NCBI GenBank assembly: GCA_964425755.1
Contig: CAYRNY010000008.1
Coordinates: 1 to 64,000, forward strand
Origin: CAYRNY01 sp964425755
GTDB taxonomy: Bacteria; Chloroflexota; Anaerolineae; Aggregatilineales; Aggregatilineaceae
Direction of reading: 5' to 3'
DNA: 64,000 nucleotides
The notes under the pieces: model-generated
The model's database searches: none
Told to the model about the DNA's origin: nothing
The model's input: the letters and a program-made list of their open reading frames with translations, nothing else
Translations under genes and position numbers: made by a program
Shown here: in pieces, positions 1 through 8,170 of the stretch
Position numbering within the stretch: the first letter of the stretch is position 1
How the letters are laid out: the number at the start of each line of letters is the position of its first letter

Positions 1-55
1 CGATCGTCCCCACGTTCACATGGGGCTTCGTGCGCTCAAACTTTCCCTTGGCCAT
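1..55 (-). CDS. tuf: Elongation factor Tu (N-terminal fragment)
   Basis: Only the first 18 codons are in the window. They read MAKGKFERTKPHVNVGTI, the nearly invariant start of bacterial EF-Tu, the GTPase that brings aminoacyl-tRNA to the ribosome. The gene runs off the left edge. A GGAGG ribosome-binding site lies 11 bases before the ATG at 55. Three tRNA genes lie directly upstream on the same strand, the arrangement known from the tufB operon of other bacteria, so they are probably transcribed together. Confidence 0.93.
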   Translation of the reverse strand, partial: MAKGKFERTKPHVNVGTI

Positions 56-120
56 ACTGATTTGGTCCTCCGAATGTACCTGTCAGGGAACTTAATATCA
101 AAGGCGATCTAGAAACACTG

Positions 121-193
121 AGCCTACGATGGGATTTGAACCCATGACCTCGCCCTTACCAAGGGCGTGCTCTGCCGCCTGAGCTACGTAGGC
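121..193 (-). tRNA. tRNA-Thr (anticodon GGT)
   Basis: Read on the minus strand, a seven-base acceptor stem GCCTACG pairs with CGTAGGC and the discriminator is T. The anticodon stem CGCCC/GGGCG encloses the loop TTGGTAA, giving anticodon GGT (Thr, codon ACC). The T arm has the GGTTCAAATCC form. CCA is not encoded. It is the last tRNA before tuf, as thrT is before tufB in E. coli. Confidence 0.96.
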
Positions 194-241
194 ATCAATC
201 GATGTGGATATATGATTAGCGTAAGCCTGGAGCTTACAAGG

Positions 242-324
242 TGGGCCAGGTAGGACTCGAACCTACGAAGGCTTCCGCCAGCGGATTTACAGTCCGCCCC
301 CTTTGCCGCTCGGGACACTGACCC
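242..324 (-). tRNA. tRNA-Tyr (anticodon GTA)
   Basis: The acceptor stem GGGTCAG pairs with CTGGCCC (one G-T pair) and the discriminator is A. The anticodon loop CTGTAAA gives GTA (Tyr). A long variable arm is present, as expected for bacterial tRNA-Tyr, giving about 83 bases in total. CCA is not encoded. It sits between two tRNA-Thr genes in the tuf cluster. Confidence 0.96.
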
Positions 325-358
325 AGGTTAGTAAAAGGCGGTGCGTTGCGCACCCCAG

Positions 359-431
359 AGCCGACGATGGGAATTGAACCCATAACCTAGCGCTTACAAG
401 GCGCTTGCTCTGCCGTTTGAGCTACGTCGGC
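359..431 (-). tRNA. tRNA-Thr (anticodon TGT)
   Basis: The acceptor stem GCCGACG pairs with CGTCGGC and the discriminator is T. The anticodon stem AGCGC/GCGCT encloses CTTGTAA, giving anticodon TGT (Thr, codon ACA). It is the first gene of the Thr-Tyr-Thr-tuf transcript and starts only about 11 bases downstream of a strong promoter -10 box. Confidence 0.96.
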
Positions 432-442
432 GTGTGGCGGTC

Positions 443-471
443 ATTTTACCACGCTCGTGACGCAGCCTCAA
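443..471 (-). promoter_or_regulatory. Sigma70-type promoter of the tRNA-tuf operon
   Basis: On the minus strand TTGAGG (466-471) and TAAAAT (443-448) are separated by exactly 17 bases, with TG one base before the -10 box (extended -10). Transcription would start near 436, just before tRNA-Thr(TGT). The rest of the 285-base gap up to 716 holds no gene; a small inverted repeat (gaacct...aggttc, 570-588) is the only other structure noticed. Confidence 0.7.
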
Positions 472-716
472 GGGTGATTCTTCAGGGCATTGTTCCCTCA
501 GAACCGCACGGAATTGTAGCGAACGCGTTGGCGTTTGTCAATGGTCCGATCACCTTGGGAGTGGTTAAGGAACCTCACCTGTAGGTTCGCGCTGGATACT
601 GGATGTTTGAATACCTCTAGGCCGCAAGCGGTGTTACAATCTGCCAGCAGGTCAGGCTGTGTGATGCATCACCAACATTCATAGAATCGACGTTTTATAG
701 CGTTTAAGGACAGCGT

Positions 717-3638
717 ATGACGATCAAGCATAACTTCGAACTGGTCCGCCAACAGCACATCGCGGAGTTGAACGCGGATGTGCAGCTTTTCCGGCATATC
801 AAGCTCGGCACGCAACTGCTGTCGGTGCAGACAGATGACGAGAACAAGGTGTTCGGGATCACATTCAAGACACTGCCGTCCGATTCGACCGGGCTGCCGC
901 ACATCATGGAGCATTCGGTCCTCTGCGGGTCGCGCAAATACCCGGTCAAGGAACCGTTTGTCGAGTTGTTAAAAGGGTCGTTGAATACGTTTGTCAACGC
1001 GTTTACGTTCCCTGACAAGACGGTCTACCCGGCGGCAAGCCAGAATGTGCAGGACTTCTACAATCTGATCGACGTGTACCTGGATGCTGTGTTTCATCCC
1101 AACCTGACGCCCTACACGCTGAAACAGGAAGGCTGGCATTACGATCTCACGGATGCGAGCGAGCTGATGGCGTTCAAAGGCGTGGTCTTCAACGAGATGA
1201 AAGGGGCGTATTCTGATCCGAACAACCTGCTGGCCCGGCTCAACCAGCAGTCCCTGTTCCCGGACAACACCTACGGGGTCGATTCGGGTGGCGATCCGGC
1301 GGTGATCCCCGACCTGGCGTTCGAGCAGTTCATGGATTTCCACCGCACCTACTATCACCCGTCAAACGCATTCGTGTTCTTCTACGGCGACGATCCGCCG
1401 GATGAACGGTTGCGGATCGTGGATGACTACGTGAGCGCGTTCGAGCCGGCGGAGATTAGCGCAACAGTCGAGCGCCAGCCGCGTTTCGACGCCCCGCGCG
1501 AGATCGTGCATCGCTATGTGGTGGCGGAAGATGAACCGGACAGCAAGCGCGGCTATGTGACGGTCAATTGGCTGCTGGCGGAAGGCGGCGATCCCGAACA
1601 GGTTCTGGCATTTACGATCCTGAACCATATCCTGATCGGAACCCCTGCCTCACCATTGCGCAAGGCGCTGATCGACTCGGGATTGGGCGAAGACCTGGTG
1701 GGCGGAGGGCTGGAGCCGGACCTGCGCGAGCTGGCTTTTTCGACCGGTTTGAAAGGGATCGCAGTAGAAACGGCCCCGCAGGTTGAACGGTTGATTCTCG
1801 ACACGCTCGCACAGCTTGCGGACGAGGGCATCGAACAGGATATGATCGCCGCGTCGGTGAATACCGTCGAGTTCGCCCTGCGCGAGAACAACACCGGCCC
1901 CTATCCGCGCGGTCTGATGGTGATGCTGCGCGTGTTGCGAACATGGTTGCATGGCGGCGATCCGTTCGCACCGCTCGCCTATGAAGCGCCGTTGGAGCGC
2001 ATCAAAGAGCGCCTGGCGTCGGGTGAGCGGGTATTCGAAACCCTGGTCCGCGACTATTTTCTCGATAACCCTCACCGTACAACGGTTGTGCTCAAGCCCG
2101 ATCCGGGGCTGGCGCAAGAGCAAGCGGCACAGGAACGCGCCCGGCTGGAGCAGGCCCACGCCGCGATGGATGAGGCCGAACTGGAGCGCGTGATCGCCGA
2201 AACGCGGACGTTACGCCAGCGCCAGGAAACGCCCGATCCGCCGGAGGCCCTGGCGACGATCCCGCGCCTGGAGCGGGACGACCTCGATCCGGCGATCAAG
2301 ACGATCCCGTTGGATGTCAGCGAACTGCTTGGCGCGCAGGTGCTATATCACGACATCTTCACCAATGGCATTGTCTATCTGGATGTAGGCTTTGATCTGT
2401 GCGTTCTTCCACAAGGCGATCTGCCGTATATGGGGTTGTTTGGACGCGCGCTGCTGGAGTTAGGTACCGCGACGGAAGATTTCGTTAAGTTGTCGCAGCG
2501 TATCGGACGGTCAACCGGCGGCATTTCCCCGGCAACGTATACGTCGATGGTAGCGGGCAGCGACCGCGTGGCGGCGTGGAGCTTCCTGCGCGGCAAGGCG
2601 ACGGTCGAGCAGGCAGGGGACCTGCTCGCGATCCTGCGCGATGTGTTGCTGACGGTTGACCTGGATAACCGCGAGCGGTTTCGGCAGTTAGTGTTGGAAG
2701 AAAAAGCGAAACTTGAGGCGGGGTTGGTCCCGCGCGGGCATCTCGTCGTGCGCTCGCGGTTGCAGTCGCACCTTAACCCGGCGGACTGGGCGACGGAGCA
2801 GATGGGCGGCATTGATTACCTGATGTTCGTGCGCCAGCTTGCCCAGGCGATCGATACCGACTGGCCCGGCGTGCGCCGGAAGCTTGAAGCAATTCGCGCC
2901 CGGTTGGTGAATCGCCCGGCGATGTTGTGCAACGTGACGCTGGATGCGGAGAGCTGGGCGCACGTCGAGCCGCAGCTTGGCGAATTTCTGGCTGCGCTGC
3001 CGGAAGCCGCGCCCCAGTTTGCGAACTGGTCCCCGGACTACGTGACGGGTGGCGAAGGGCTGGCGATCCCGGCGCAGGTGAACTACGTCGGGCAGGGCGC
3101 GACGGTATACGATCTCGGATATGAGCTGCACGGTTCGATCTTGCCGATCACGAACTATCTGCGGGCCACATGGTTGTGGGAACGTGTGCGCGTGCATGGT
3201 GGCGCGTATGGCGCATTCATCACCTTTGACCGCAAATCGGGTGCGCTGGCGTTCCTGTCATACCGCGATCCGAACCTGCTCGGCACGCTGGAGAACTACG
3301 CCAGGACTGCCGATTTCTTGCGCACGATCAAACTGGATGATGATGAGTTAACCAAGGCGATCATCGGCGCGATCGGGGTGCTGGATGCGTACCAGTTGCC
3401 GGACGCAAAAGGTTACACGTCCATGACGCGCTACCTGACCAATATCACCGACGAACAGCGCCAGGCTCTGCGTGACGAGGTCCTGAGCACGACAGTGGAC
3501 GACTTCAGGCGCTTTGCGGACGTGGTGGAACAAGTAGCCGCCACGGGGGACGTGGTTGTGCTGGGCGCGCCGGATAGCATCCAGAAGGCGAACGCCCGGC
3601 GCGGTGATGGTTGGCTTTCGATCACGCGCGTGCTGTAA
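717..3638 (+). CDS. M16 family metalloprotease, PreP-like (M16C)
   Basis: This 973-residue protein has the inverted zinc motif HxxEH as HIMEH (H62, E65, H66), and a likely third metal ligand in the FNEMKG segment near residue 160. The length and the sequence around the motif (HSVLCGS, KEPFVELLKGSLNTF) match the presequence-protease/falcilysin branch of M16, whose two halves form a closed chamber that degrades short unfolded peptides. No signal peptide is seen, so it is probably cytoplasmic. The ATG follows AAGGA. It stands alone on the plus strand, divergent from the tRNA-tuf operon. Confidence 0.9.
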   Translation: MTIKHNFELVRQQHIAELNADVQLFRHIKLGTQLLSVQTDDENKVFGITFKTLPSDSTGLPHIMEHSVLCGSRKYPVKEPFVELLKGSLNTFVNAFTFPDKTVYPAASQNVQDFYNLIDVYLDAVFHPNLTPYTLKQEGWHYDLTDASELMAFKGVVFNEMKGAYSDPNNLLARLNQQSLFPDNTYGVDSGGDPAVIPDLAFEQFMDFHRTYYHPSNAFVFFYGDDPPDERLRIVDDYVSAFEPAEISATVERQPRFDAPREIVHRYVVAEDEPDSKRGYVTVNWLLAEGGDPEQVLAFTILNHILIGTPASPLRKALIDSGLGEDLVGGGLEPDLRELAFSTGLKGIAVETAPQVERLILDTLAQLADEGIEQDMIAASVNTVEFALRENNTGPYPRGLMVMLRVLRTWLHGGDPFAPLAYEAPLERIKERLASGERVFETLVRDYFLDNPHRTTVVLKPDPGLAQEQAAQERARLEQAHAAMDEAELERVIAETRTLRQRQETPDPPEALATIPRLERDDLDPAIKTIPLDVSELLGAQVLYHDIFTNGIVYLDVGFDLCVLPQGDLPYMGLFGRALLELGTATEDFVKLSQRIGRSTGGISPATYTSMVAGSDRVAAWSFLRGKATVEQAGDLLAILRDVLLTVDLDNRERFRQLVLEEKAKLEAGLVPRGHLVVRSRLQSHLNPADWATEQMGGIDYLMFVRQLAQAIDTDWPGVRRKLEAIRARLVNRPAMLCNVTLDAESWAHVEPQLGEFLAALPEAAPQFANWSPDYVTGGEGLAIPAQVNYVGQGATVYDLGYELHGSILPITNYLRATWLWERVRVHGGAYGAFITFDRKSGALAFLSYRDPNLLGTLENYARTADFLRTIKLDDDELTKAIIGAIGVLDAYQLPDAKGYTSMTRYLTNITDEQRQALRDEVLSTTVDDFRRFADVVEQVAATGDVVVLGAPDSIQKANARRGDGWLSITRVL

Positions 3639-3699
3639 AAGCTTACCGGGACATGGCCGTTGTGCGTCGTGGCGTGGAAAAAATGTGTGGGCAACGGTG

Positions 3700-3741
3700 T
3701 TAAGAGCCGTCGCAGTGCGGTATAGTTATCCTCAGGATAAC
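3700..3741 (+). promoter_or_regulatory. Possible promoter with a 17-bp palindromic operator before the EamA gene
   Basis: A near-perfect palindrome at 3725-3741, with arms gttatcct and aggataac around one central base, overlaps a -10-like TATAGT at 3721-3726. A TTAAGA at 3700 lies 15 bases upstream. The site is 77 bases before the EamA start, a position where a dimeric repressor could block transcription. The regulator is unknown. Confidence 0.4.
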
Positions 3742-3817
3742 GGGCGCTGTCTGGTCGGTTGCTGGGCGGCCAGGTAAGCACGCAGAAAGCATGTACACCA
3801 AAGCGCGGTGACGCAGA

Positions 3818-4780
3818 ATGACCGAACGCGCGGAGACAACTCAAGACGTGACGACGCCCGCCTGGTTGCCGTTCGCGGCGCTGGTAATCGGGCTGTTCGC
3901 TGTTTCGACGGCGGCGATCTTCATCCGGCTGGCGCAGGCGGACGACGCGCCTTCACTGGTACTGTCGGCGGCGCGGTTATGCGTGGCGGCGCTGGTGTTG
4001 ACTCCGCTTGTGCTGCGGCGGCACCGCGATGAGTTGCGGGCTGTCAGCTTGAGCGATCTCAAGTGGGCTTTAGTGTCGGGCGTGGTGTTGGGGCTGCACT
4101 TTGCGTCGTGGATCACGTCGCTTGAATACACGGCGGTGGTCAATAGCGTAACCCTGGTGACAACCAACCCGTTGTGGGTGGCGTTGCTGGCCCCGATTGT
4201 GCTGGGCGAAAAACTCGATCGCGCGGTATTGCTCGGACTTGCGCTGGCGATGAGCGGCGGAATCTTGGTCGGGTTGAGCGGTGAGGCAGGCAATCCCCCG
4301 ACGCGTCACGATCCATGGCTGGGCAACGGCCTGGCGTTGGTCGGCGCGTGGATGGCGGCGATCTATTTCATCATCGGGCGGCGGTTACGCGCGCGCTTGA
4401 GCCTGGTGGTGTACATCTGGTTGGTGTATAGCGCGGCGGCTGTGGTGCTTGTGGTTGCCGTCCTGCTTGCCGGGCAGCCGGTAGCCGGTTTCCAGGCCCA
4501 GACGTACCTGTGGATGGTATTGATGGGCCTCGTCCCGCAGTTGATCGGGCATTCGTCGTTCAACTACGCGCTGGGTTTTCTCCCGGCGGCTTACGTGAGT
4601 CTGATCGTGTTGGGCGAGCCGGTTGGCAGCGGGCTGCTGGCGATCATCTTGCTGGATGAATGGCCGGTTGCGCTGCAACTGGTTGGCGCGGCGTTTATCC
4701 TGGTGGGGATCGCCGTTGCCAGCCGCGAAGACCGGCTCGCCAGGGCGCGCAGGTCAAAGATGGCGCCGGTTCCAGAATGA
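3818..4780 (+). CDS. EamA/DMT-superfamily transporter
   Basis: The 320-residue protein is almost entirely hydrophobic, with about ten predicted transmembrane segments arranged as two EamA repeats (roughly residues 15-140 and 165-300). Typical pieces include the ALEYTAVVNSV-like segment (SLEYTAVVNSVTLVT) and a late GEPVGSGLLAIILLDE segment. DMT-family carriers export metabolites or amino acids; the substrate cannot be read from sequence. It is followed 29 bases later by the TatA/B-like gene and probably shares its transcript. Confidence 0.85.
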   Translation: MTERAETTQDVTTPAWLPFAALVIGLFAVSTAAIFIRLAQADDAPSLVLSAARLCVAALVLTPLVLRRHRDELRAVSLSDLKWALVSGVVLGLHFASWITSLEYTAVVNSVTLVTTNPLWVALLAPIVLGEKLDRAVLLGLALAMSGGILVGLSGEAGNPPTRHDPWLGNGLALVGAWMAAIYFIIGRRLRARLSLVVYIWLVYSAAAVVLVVAVLLAGQPVAGFQAQTYLWMVLMGLVPQLIGHSSFNYALGFLPAAYVSLIVLGEPVGSGLLAIILLDEWPVALQLVGAAFILVGIAVASREDRLARARRSKMAPVPE

Positions 4781-4809
4781 GATAGGTGTAACAGGAGTAA
4801 CGGATACTC

Positions 4810-5271
4810 ATGGATGGTATTTTTGGTGTTGGGTTGGCTGAAGTGATCTTGATCGGTCTGGTGCTGTTCATTGTCGGCGGGCCGGAGAATACGGCCAAGT
4901 GGGCGCGCGAATTAGGGCGCTGGGTCCGTATGGGGCGCGAAGCGCTGTCAGATGCGCTGGCGCAACTCGAAAAGGAAATGGGCGACGACGGCAAGGAGAT
5001 CGTCGACGCGGCGCGGGAAGTCGGGCAGGAATTTCGTGAAGTGCGCCAGATGACTTCGGCACGCGGGTGGTTGCAGTCGTCCGTCACGACAGACAATAAG
5101 CCCCGGCAGTCCGCGTTAGCGCCGGATGCCAAACCGGAACCTATCACCCCCTCCGATGATGCCCAGGACTCGGACGCGGCGCAAAAAGCCGGCACTGCGC
5201 AAGAGGAAGCTTCTCCTGAGGCAAATGGCAAGGACACGGCTTATTCAGCCTGGCTGCCGCGAGAAGAATGA
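4810..5271 (+). CDS. TatA/TatB-like Sec-independent translocase component
   Basis: The 153-residue protein has the Tat layout: a short N-terminus, one membrane helix (about residues 8-23, LAEVILIGLVLFIVGGP), a charged amphipathic helix with heptad-like EL.R/WVRMG repeats, and a low-complexity Pro/Ala/Glu tail. TatA/B proteins form the pore or receptor for folded twin-arginine substrates. The GP motif after the helix is kept, but the usual KLP/KRLP is replaced by ENTAK. A Tat substrate with an SRRNFLK signal is encoded in this window (46719), but no tatC. Assignment to TatA or TatB is uncertain; TatB is favoured by length. Confidence 0.75.
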   Translation: MDGIFGVGLAEVILIGLVLFIVGGPENTAKWARELGRWVRMGREALSDALAQLEKEMGDDGKEIVDAAREVGQEFREVRQMTSARGWLQSSVTTDNKPRQSALAPDAKPEPITPSDDAQDSDAAQKAGTAQEEASPEANGKDTAYSAWLPREE

Positions 5272-5331
5272 ACATGCGCGGCGCTGCTTAACCTCGTTAT
5301 TCCCCTTCTGATTGCCCGGCCCTTGTGGGTG

Positions 5332-5373
5332 TTGCAGCCGGTGTTGGAATCGCTTATAATCGGCTTACATCGG
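5332..5373 (+). promoter_or_regulatory. Promoter and candidate operator of the GntR-family gene
   Basis: TTGCAG (5332-5337) and a consensus TATAAT (5355-5360) are spaced by 17 bases. Immediately downstream, over the expected transcription start, is TAATC-gg-CTTACATCGG (5357-5373). Nearly the same string occurs upstream of korA, so this may be the regulator's own binding site. About 60 bases of leader follow, including AT-rich inverted-repeat-like DNA. Confidence 0.65.
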
Positions 5374-5433
5374 ATTAATTGGTTTTATCTAATTGATCAG
5401 ATAATTCGGCGCGACCTGAAATGAAAATGTCTG

Positions 5434-6210
5434 ATGTCTGACTCTAACCTTACGTGCGAGATTCTGCGTTACATCGTCGAGCGCCAGGTGCAACCCGGCG
5501 AGCGCTTGCCAACGATCAACGATCTGAGCGCCGAACTTGGCGTGAGCGTGAGCAAAGTACGCGAGGAGCTGGCAGCAGCACGTGCCTTGGGGCATATCCA
5601 GATTAAGCCGCGTCTGGGGATGCAGGTGCAGCCGTTTGATTTTGCCCCGGCTGCGACGCTGAGCATCCTGTATGCGTTGGGCCTGGATCGCGGGCATTTT
5701 CATGACTTTGCGCAGTTGCGTAACAGCGTTGAGATCAGTTTCTGGCACGAGGCTGTTGCCCGGTTGACCCCAGAGGACATTAGCGCACTGCGCGCGCTCG
5801 TGACGCAGGCACGGCTCAAGCTCACCCAGGTTCCGATCGAAGTCCCCTTTACCGAGCACCGTGATCTTCACCTATTGTTTTTCCGGCATCTTGAAAACCC
5901 GTTTGTTCAGGGAATCTTGGAAGCGTATTGGGCGGCGTACAAGGCGTTTGGACTGGCCCTATACGCGGACCTGTCCTACCACCGCGAAGTGTGGGACTAC
6001 CACGAGCGGATGGTCGAGTGCGTGGCCGCTGGGGATTTTGATGCAGGGTTGCAGGCGTTGCGCGAACATATGATATTGTTGCGCTATTTGCCGGACGAGC
6101 AAGCGACGCATCCGAATTCCCACCAGCATACCAATCATACTAATACGGCATCTGATAGCGGGCCTGAGATAGTAGAAAGGTCATCGTCTATGCGGCACTC
6201 TTTTGAATAA
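5434..6210 (+). CDS. GntR-family transcriptional regulator with FCD domain
   Basis: This is a 258-residue protein. Residues about 5-70 are a winged helix of the GntR type (PGERLPTINDLSAELGVSVSKVREEL followed by LGHIQIKPRLGMQV). Residues 80-225 are helical and match the FCD (FadR C-terminal) ligand-binding fold, with H/D/E residues that could bind a metal and a small carboxylate. The tail is His/Thr/Asn-rich and poorly conserved-looking. FCD regulators respond to organic acids. The gene precedes korAB by 120 bases on the same strand, so regulation of 2-oxoacid metabolism is a reasonable inference. The ribosome-binding site is weak. Confidence 0.85.
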   Translation: MSDSNLTCEILRYIVERQVQPGERLPTINDLSAELGVSVSKVREELAAARALGHIQIKPRLGMQVQPFDFAPAATLSILYALGLDRGHFHDFAQLRNSVEISFWHEAVARLTPEDISALRALVTQARLKLTQVPIEVPFTEHRDLHLLFFRHLENPFVQGILEAYWAAYKAFGLALYADLSYHREVWDYHERMVECVAAGDFDAGLQALREHMILLRYLPDEQATHPNSHQHTNHTNTASDSGPEIVERSSSMRHSFE

Positions 6211-6259
6211 ACAGAATGGTTAGGCAGACATGCCGTTTTTTGCGCGACGATGGACAGTA

Positions 6260-6277
6260 CTTAATCACTTACATCGG
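6260..6277 (+). promoter_or_regulatory. Putative korA promoter-proximal operator
   Basis: TTAATC-a-CTTACATCGG (6261-6277) repeats the layout found at the GntR promoter, where TAATC and CTTACATCGG are separated by two bases instead of one. If TTAAT is the -10 region, the repeat again covers the transcription start. A further inverted repeat TGAGA-cga-TCTCA lies just downstream (about 6283-6295). No convincing -35 box was found. Confidence 0.4.
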
Positions 6278-6331
6278 CTATCTGAGACGATCTCAAACAC
6301 ATAAGCAGTCCCTGTAGGAGCATGATACCTG

Positions 6332-8167
6332 ATGAGCGACGTTCAAACTTCTCCGTTAGACGAGGTGCTGGGCGACCAGAATACGATCGTAAACGATTTT
6401 CAGATCATGATCGCCACCGTCAACGGGTCCGGCAGCCAGACGGCAAACACGGCGATCTTGCGGTCGCTTTTCCGGATGGGCATACCGGTTAGCGGCAAAA
6501 ACATCTTTCCATCGAATATTCAAGGCTTGCCCACGTGGTACACGATCCGCGTGAACAAGAACGGTTACATCGCCCGTCAAGAGGACTACCAGATCCTTGT
6601 GGCGATGAACAAGGAGACCATCAACGAGGACATAAACAATCTCGCCAATGGCGGAGTTTGCTTTTACCCCGACGATTGGCGGATCAAGAAGAACCGTGAC
6701 GACGTGGTCTTCTATCCGATGCCGGTCAATGATGTGATCAAGCAGTCCGACGTGCCCAAAAAGCTGCAGTCCTACGTGCAGAACATGGTCTACGTTGGCG
6801 TGCTGGCCGCGCTGATCGAGATCGATCTGGACGAGGTGGCGTTCTCGCTGGACTTCCACTTCAACGGCAAGCGCAAACCGATCGAGATGAATATGGGCGT
6901 TGTTCGCGCGTCGTATGAGTGGGCCCAGGATAACCTGGCGAAGGCCGATCCGTACCTTGTGCGCCCGATGGATGAGACCGAGGGGATGTTGCTGCTGGAC
7001 GGCAACTCTGCGGGCGCGATGGGCGCGGTTTTTGGCGGTGTGACATTTGCGTCCTGGTACCCGATCACCCCCTCGACCAGCCTGATCGATGCATTGCGGA
7101 CGTACCTGAACGACATGCGCACCGATCCCGAAACCGGCAAAGCGACTTATGCCGTCGTGCAGGCGGAAGATGAACTCGGCGCGATCGGCATGGTGATCGG
7201 GGCGGGGTGGGCTGGCGCGCGCGCGATGACGGCTACGTCCGGGCCTGGCATCTCGCTGATGAGCGAGTTTGCGGGGATGGCGTACTTCACTGAGGTCCCG
7301 TCCGTGATCTGGGATGTGCAGCGTGTAGGACCCAGCACCGGGCTACCGACGCGCACCTCGCAGGGCGATGTGCTGGCCGCGTACTTTTTGGGACATGGCG
7401 ACACCAAGCACCCGGTGTTGTTCCCCAACAATATCAAAGAGGCGTTTGAGTTCGGCTGGAAGGCATTCGACCTTGCCGACCGGCTGCAAACATTAATCTT
7501 CGTGCTCAGCGATCTTGACCTGGGGATGAATCTCTGGATGAGCGAGCCGTTTGAGTATCCGGACACGCCAATCGATCGCGGCAAGGTGCTCTCGGCAGAA
7601 GATATCGAACGGCTTGGGAAATTCGCGCGTTACGAAGACGTTGATGGCGATGGCATTGGTTGGCGCACATTGCCGGGCACCGACGATCCGCGTGCGGCGT
7701 ACTTTGCACGCGGCACGGGCCATGACGAGAAAGCCATCTATAGCGAACGGCCCGAGCATTGGGTGGCGAACATGGAGCGCTTGAAGCGCAAGTTCGAGAC
7801 GGCGCGCCGCCTTGTGCCCCAGCCGGTGGTCGACAAGAACGACGACGCGTCGATCGGTCTGATCGCCTACGGCACGACCGATTCGTGCATTGTGGAGGGG
7901 CGTGATATGCTGCGCGAGCGCGGCGTCGAGACAAGCTATTTGCGGCTGCGTGCGCTGCCGCTGTCAGATGCGACGCGCGCGTTCATCGAGCAGCACGAGC
8001 GCGTTTACGTTGTTGAAAACAATCATGACGGGCAGATGGCGCATATCATTCAGATGGAGTACCCGGAACTGGCGGCCAAGATCATTTCCCTGGCATACCT
8101 GGACGGTTTGCCACTGGCCCCGCGTTGGATGATGGAATCGCTGTTGGAGAAGGAAGAGGAGCTGTAA
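6332..8167 (+). CDS. korA: 2-oxoacid:ferredoxin oxidoreductase, alpha subunit (gamma-alpha fusion)
   Basis: This 611-residue protein is the alpha chain of a two-subunit 2-oxoacid (probably 2-oxoglutarate) ferredoxin oxidoreductase. Residues about 20-200 form the gamma domain (NGSGSQTANTAILRSLFRMGIPV). From about 215 the pyrimidine-binding domain begins (GNSAGAMGAVFGGVTFASWYPITPST), followed by the transketolase-C-like region (SIGLIAYGTTDSCIVEGRD). This fused form is common in aerobic Chloroflexota, Actinobacteria and archaea. AGGAG lies 11 bases before the ATG. The beta subunit starts 3 bases after the stop. The enzyme oxidatively decarboxylates the oxoacid to acyl-CoA, reducing ferredoxin. 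Confidence 0.93.
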   Translation: MSDVQTSPLDEVLGDQNTIVNDFQIMIATVNGSGSQTANTAILRSLFRMGIPVSGKNIFPSNIQGLPTWYTIRVNKNGYIARQEDYQILVAMNKETINEDINNLANGGVCFYPDDWRIKKNRDDVVFYPMPVNDVIKQSDVPKKLQSYVQNMVYVGVLAALIEIDLDEVAFSLDFHFNGKRKPIEMNMGVVRASYEWAQDNLAKADPYLVRPMDETEGMLLLDGNSAGAMGAVFGGVTFASWYPITPSTSLIDALRTYLNDMRTDPETGKATYAVVQAEDELGAIGMVIGAGWAGARAMTATSGPGISLMSEFAGMAYFTEVPSVIWDVQRVGPSTGLPTRTSQGDVLAAYFLGHGDTKHPVLFPNNIKEAFEFGWKAFDLADRLQTLIFVLSDLDLGMNLWMSEPFEYPDTPIDRGKVLSAEDIERLGKFARYEDVDGDGIGWRTLPGTDDPRAAYFARGTGHDEKAIYSERPEHWVANMERLKRKFETARRLVPQPVVDKNDDASIGLIAYGTTDSCIVEGRDMLRERGVETSYLRLRALPLSDATRAFIEQHERVYVVENNHDGQMAHIIQMEYPELAAKIISLAYLDGLPLAPRWMMESLLEKEEEL

Positions 8168-8170
8168 GCA

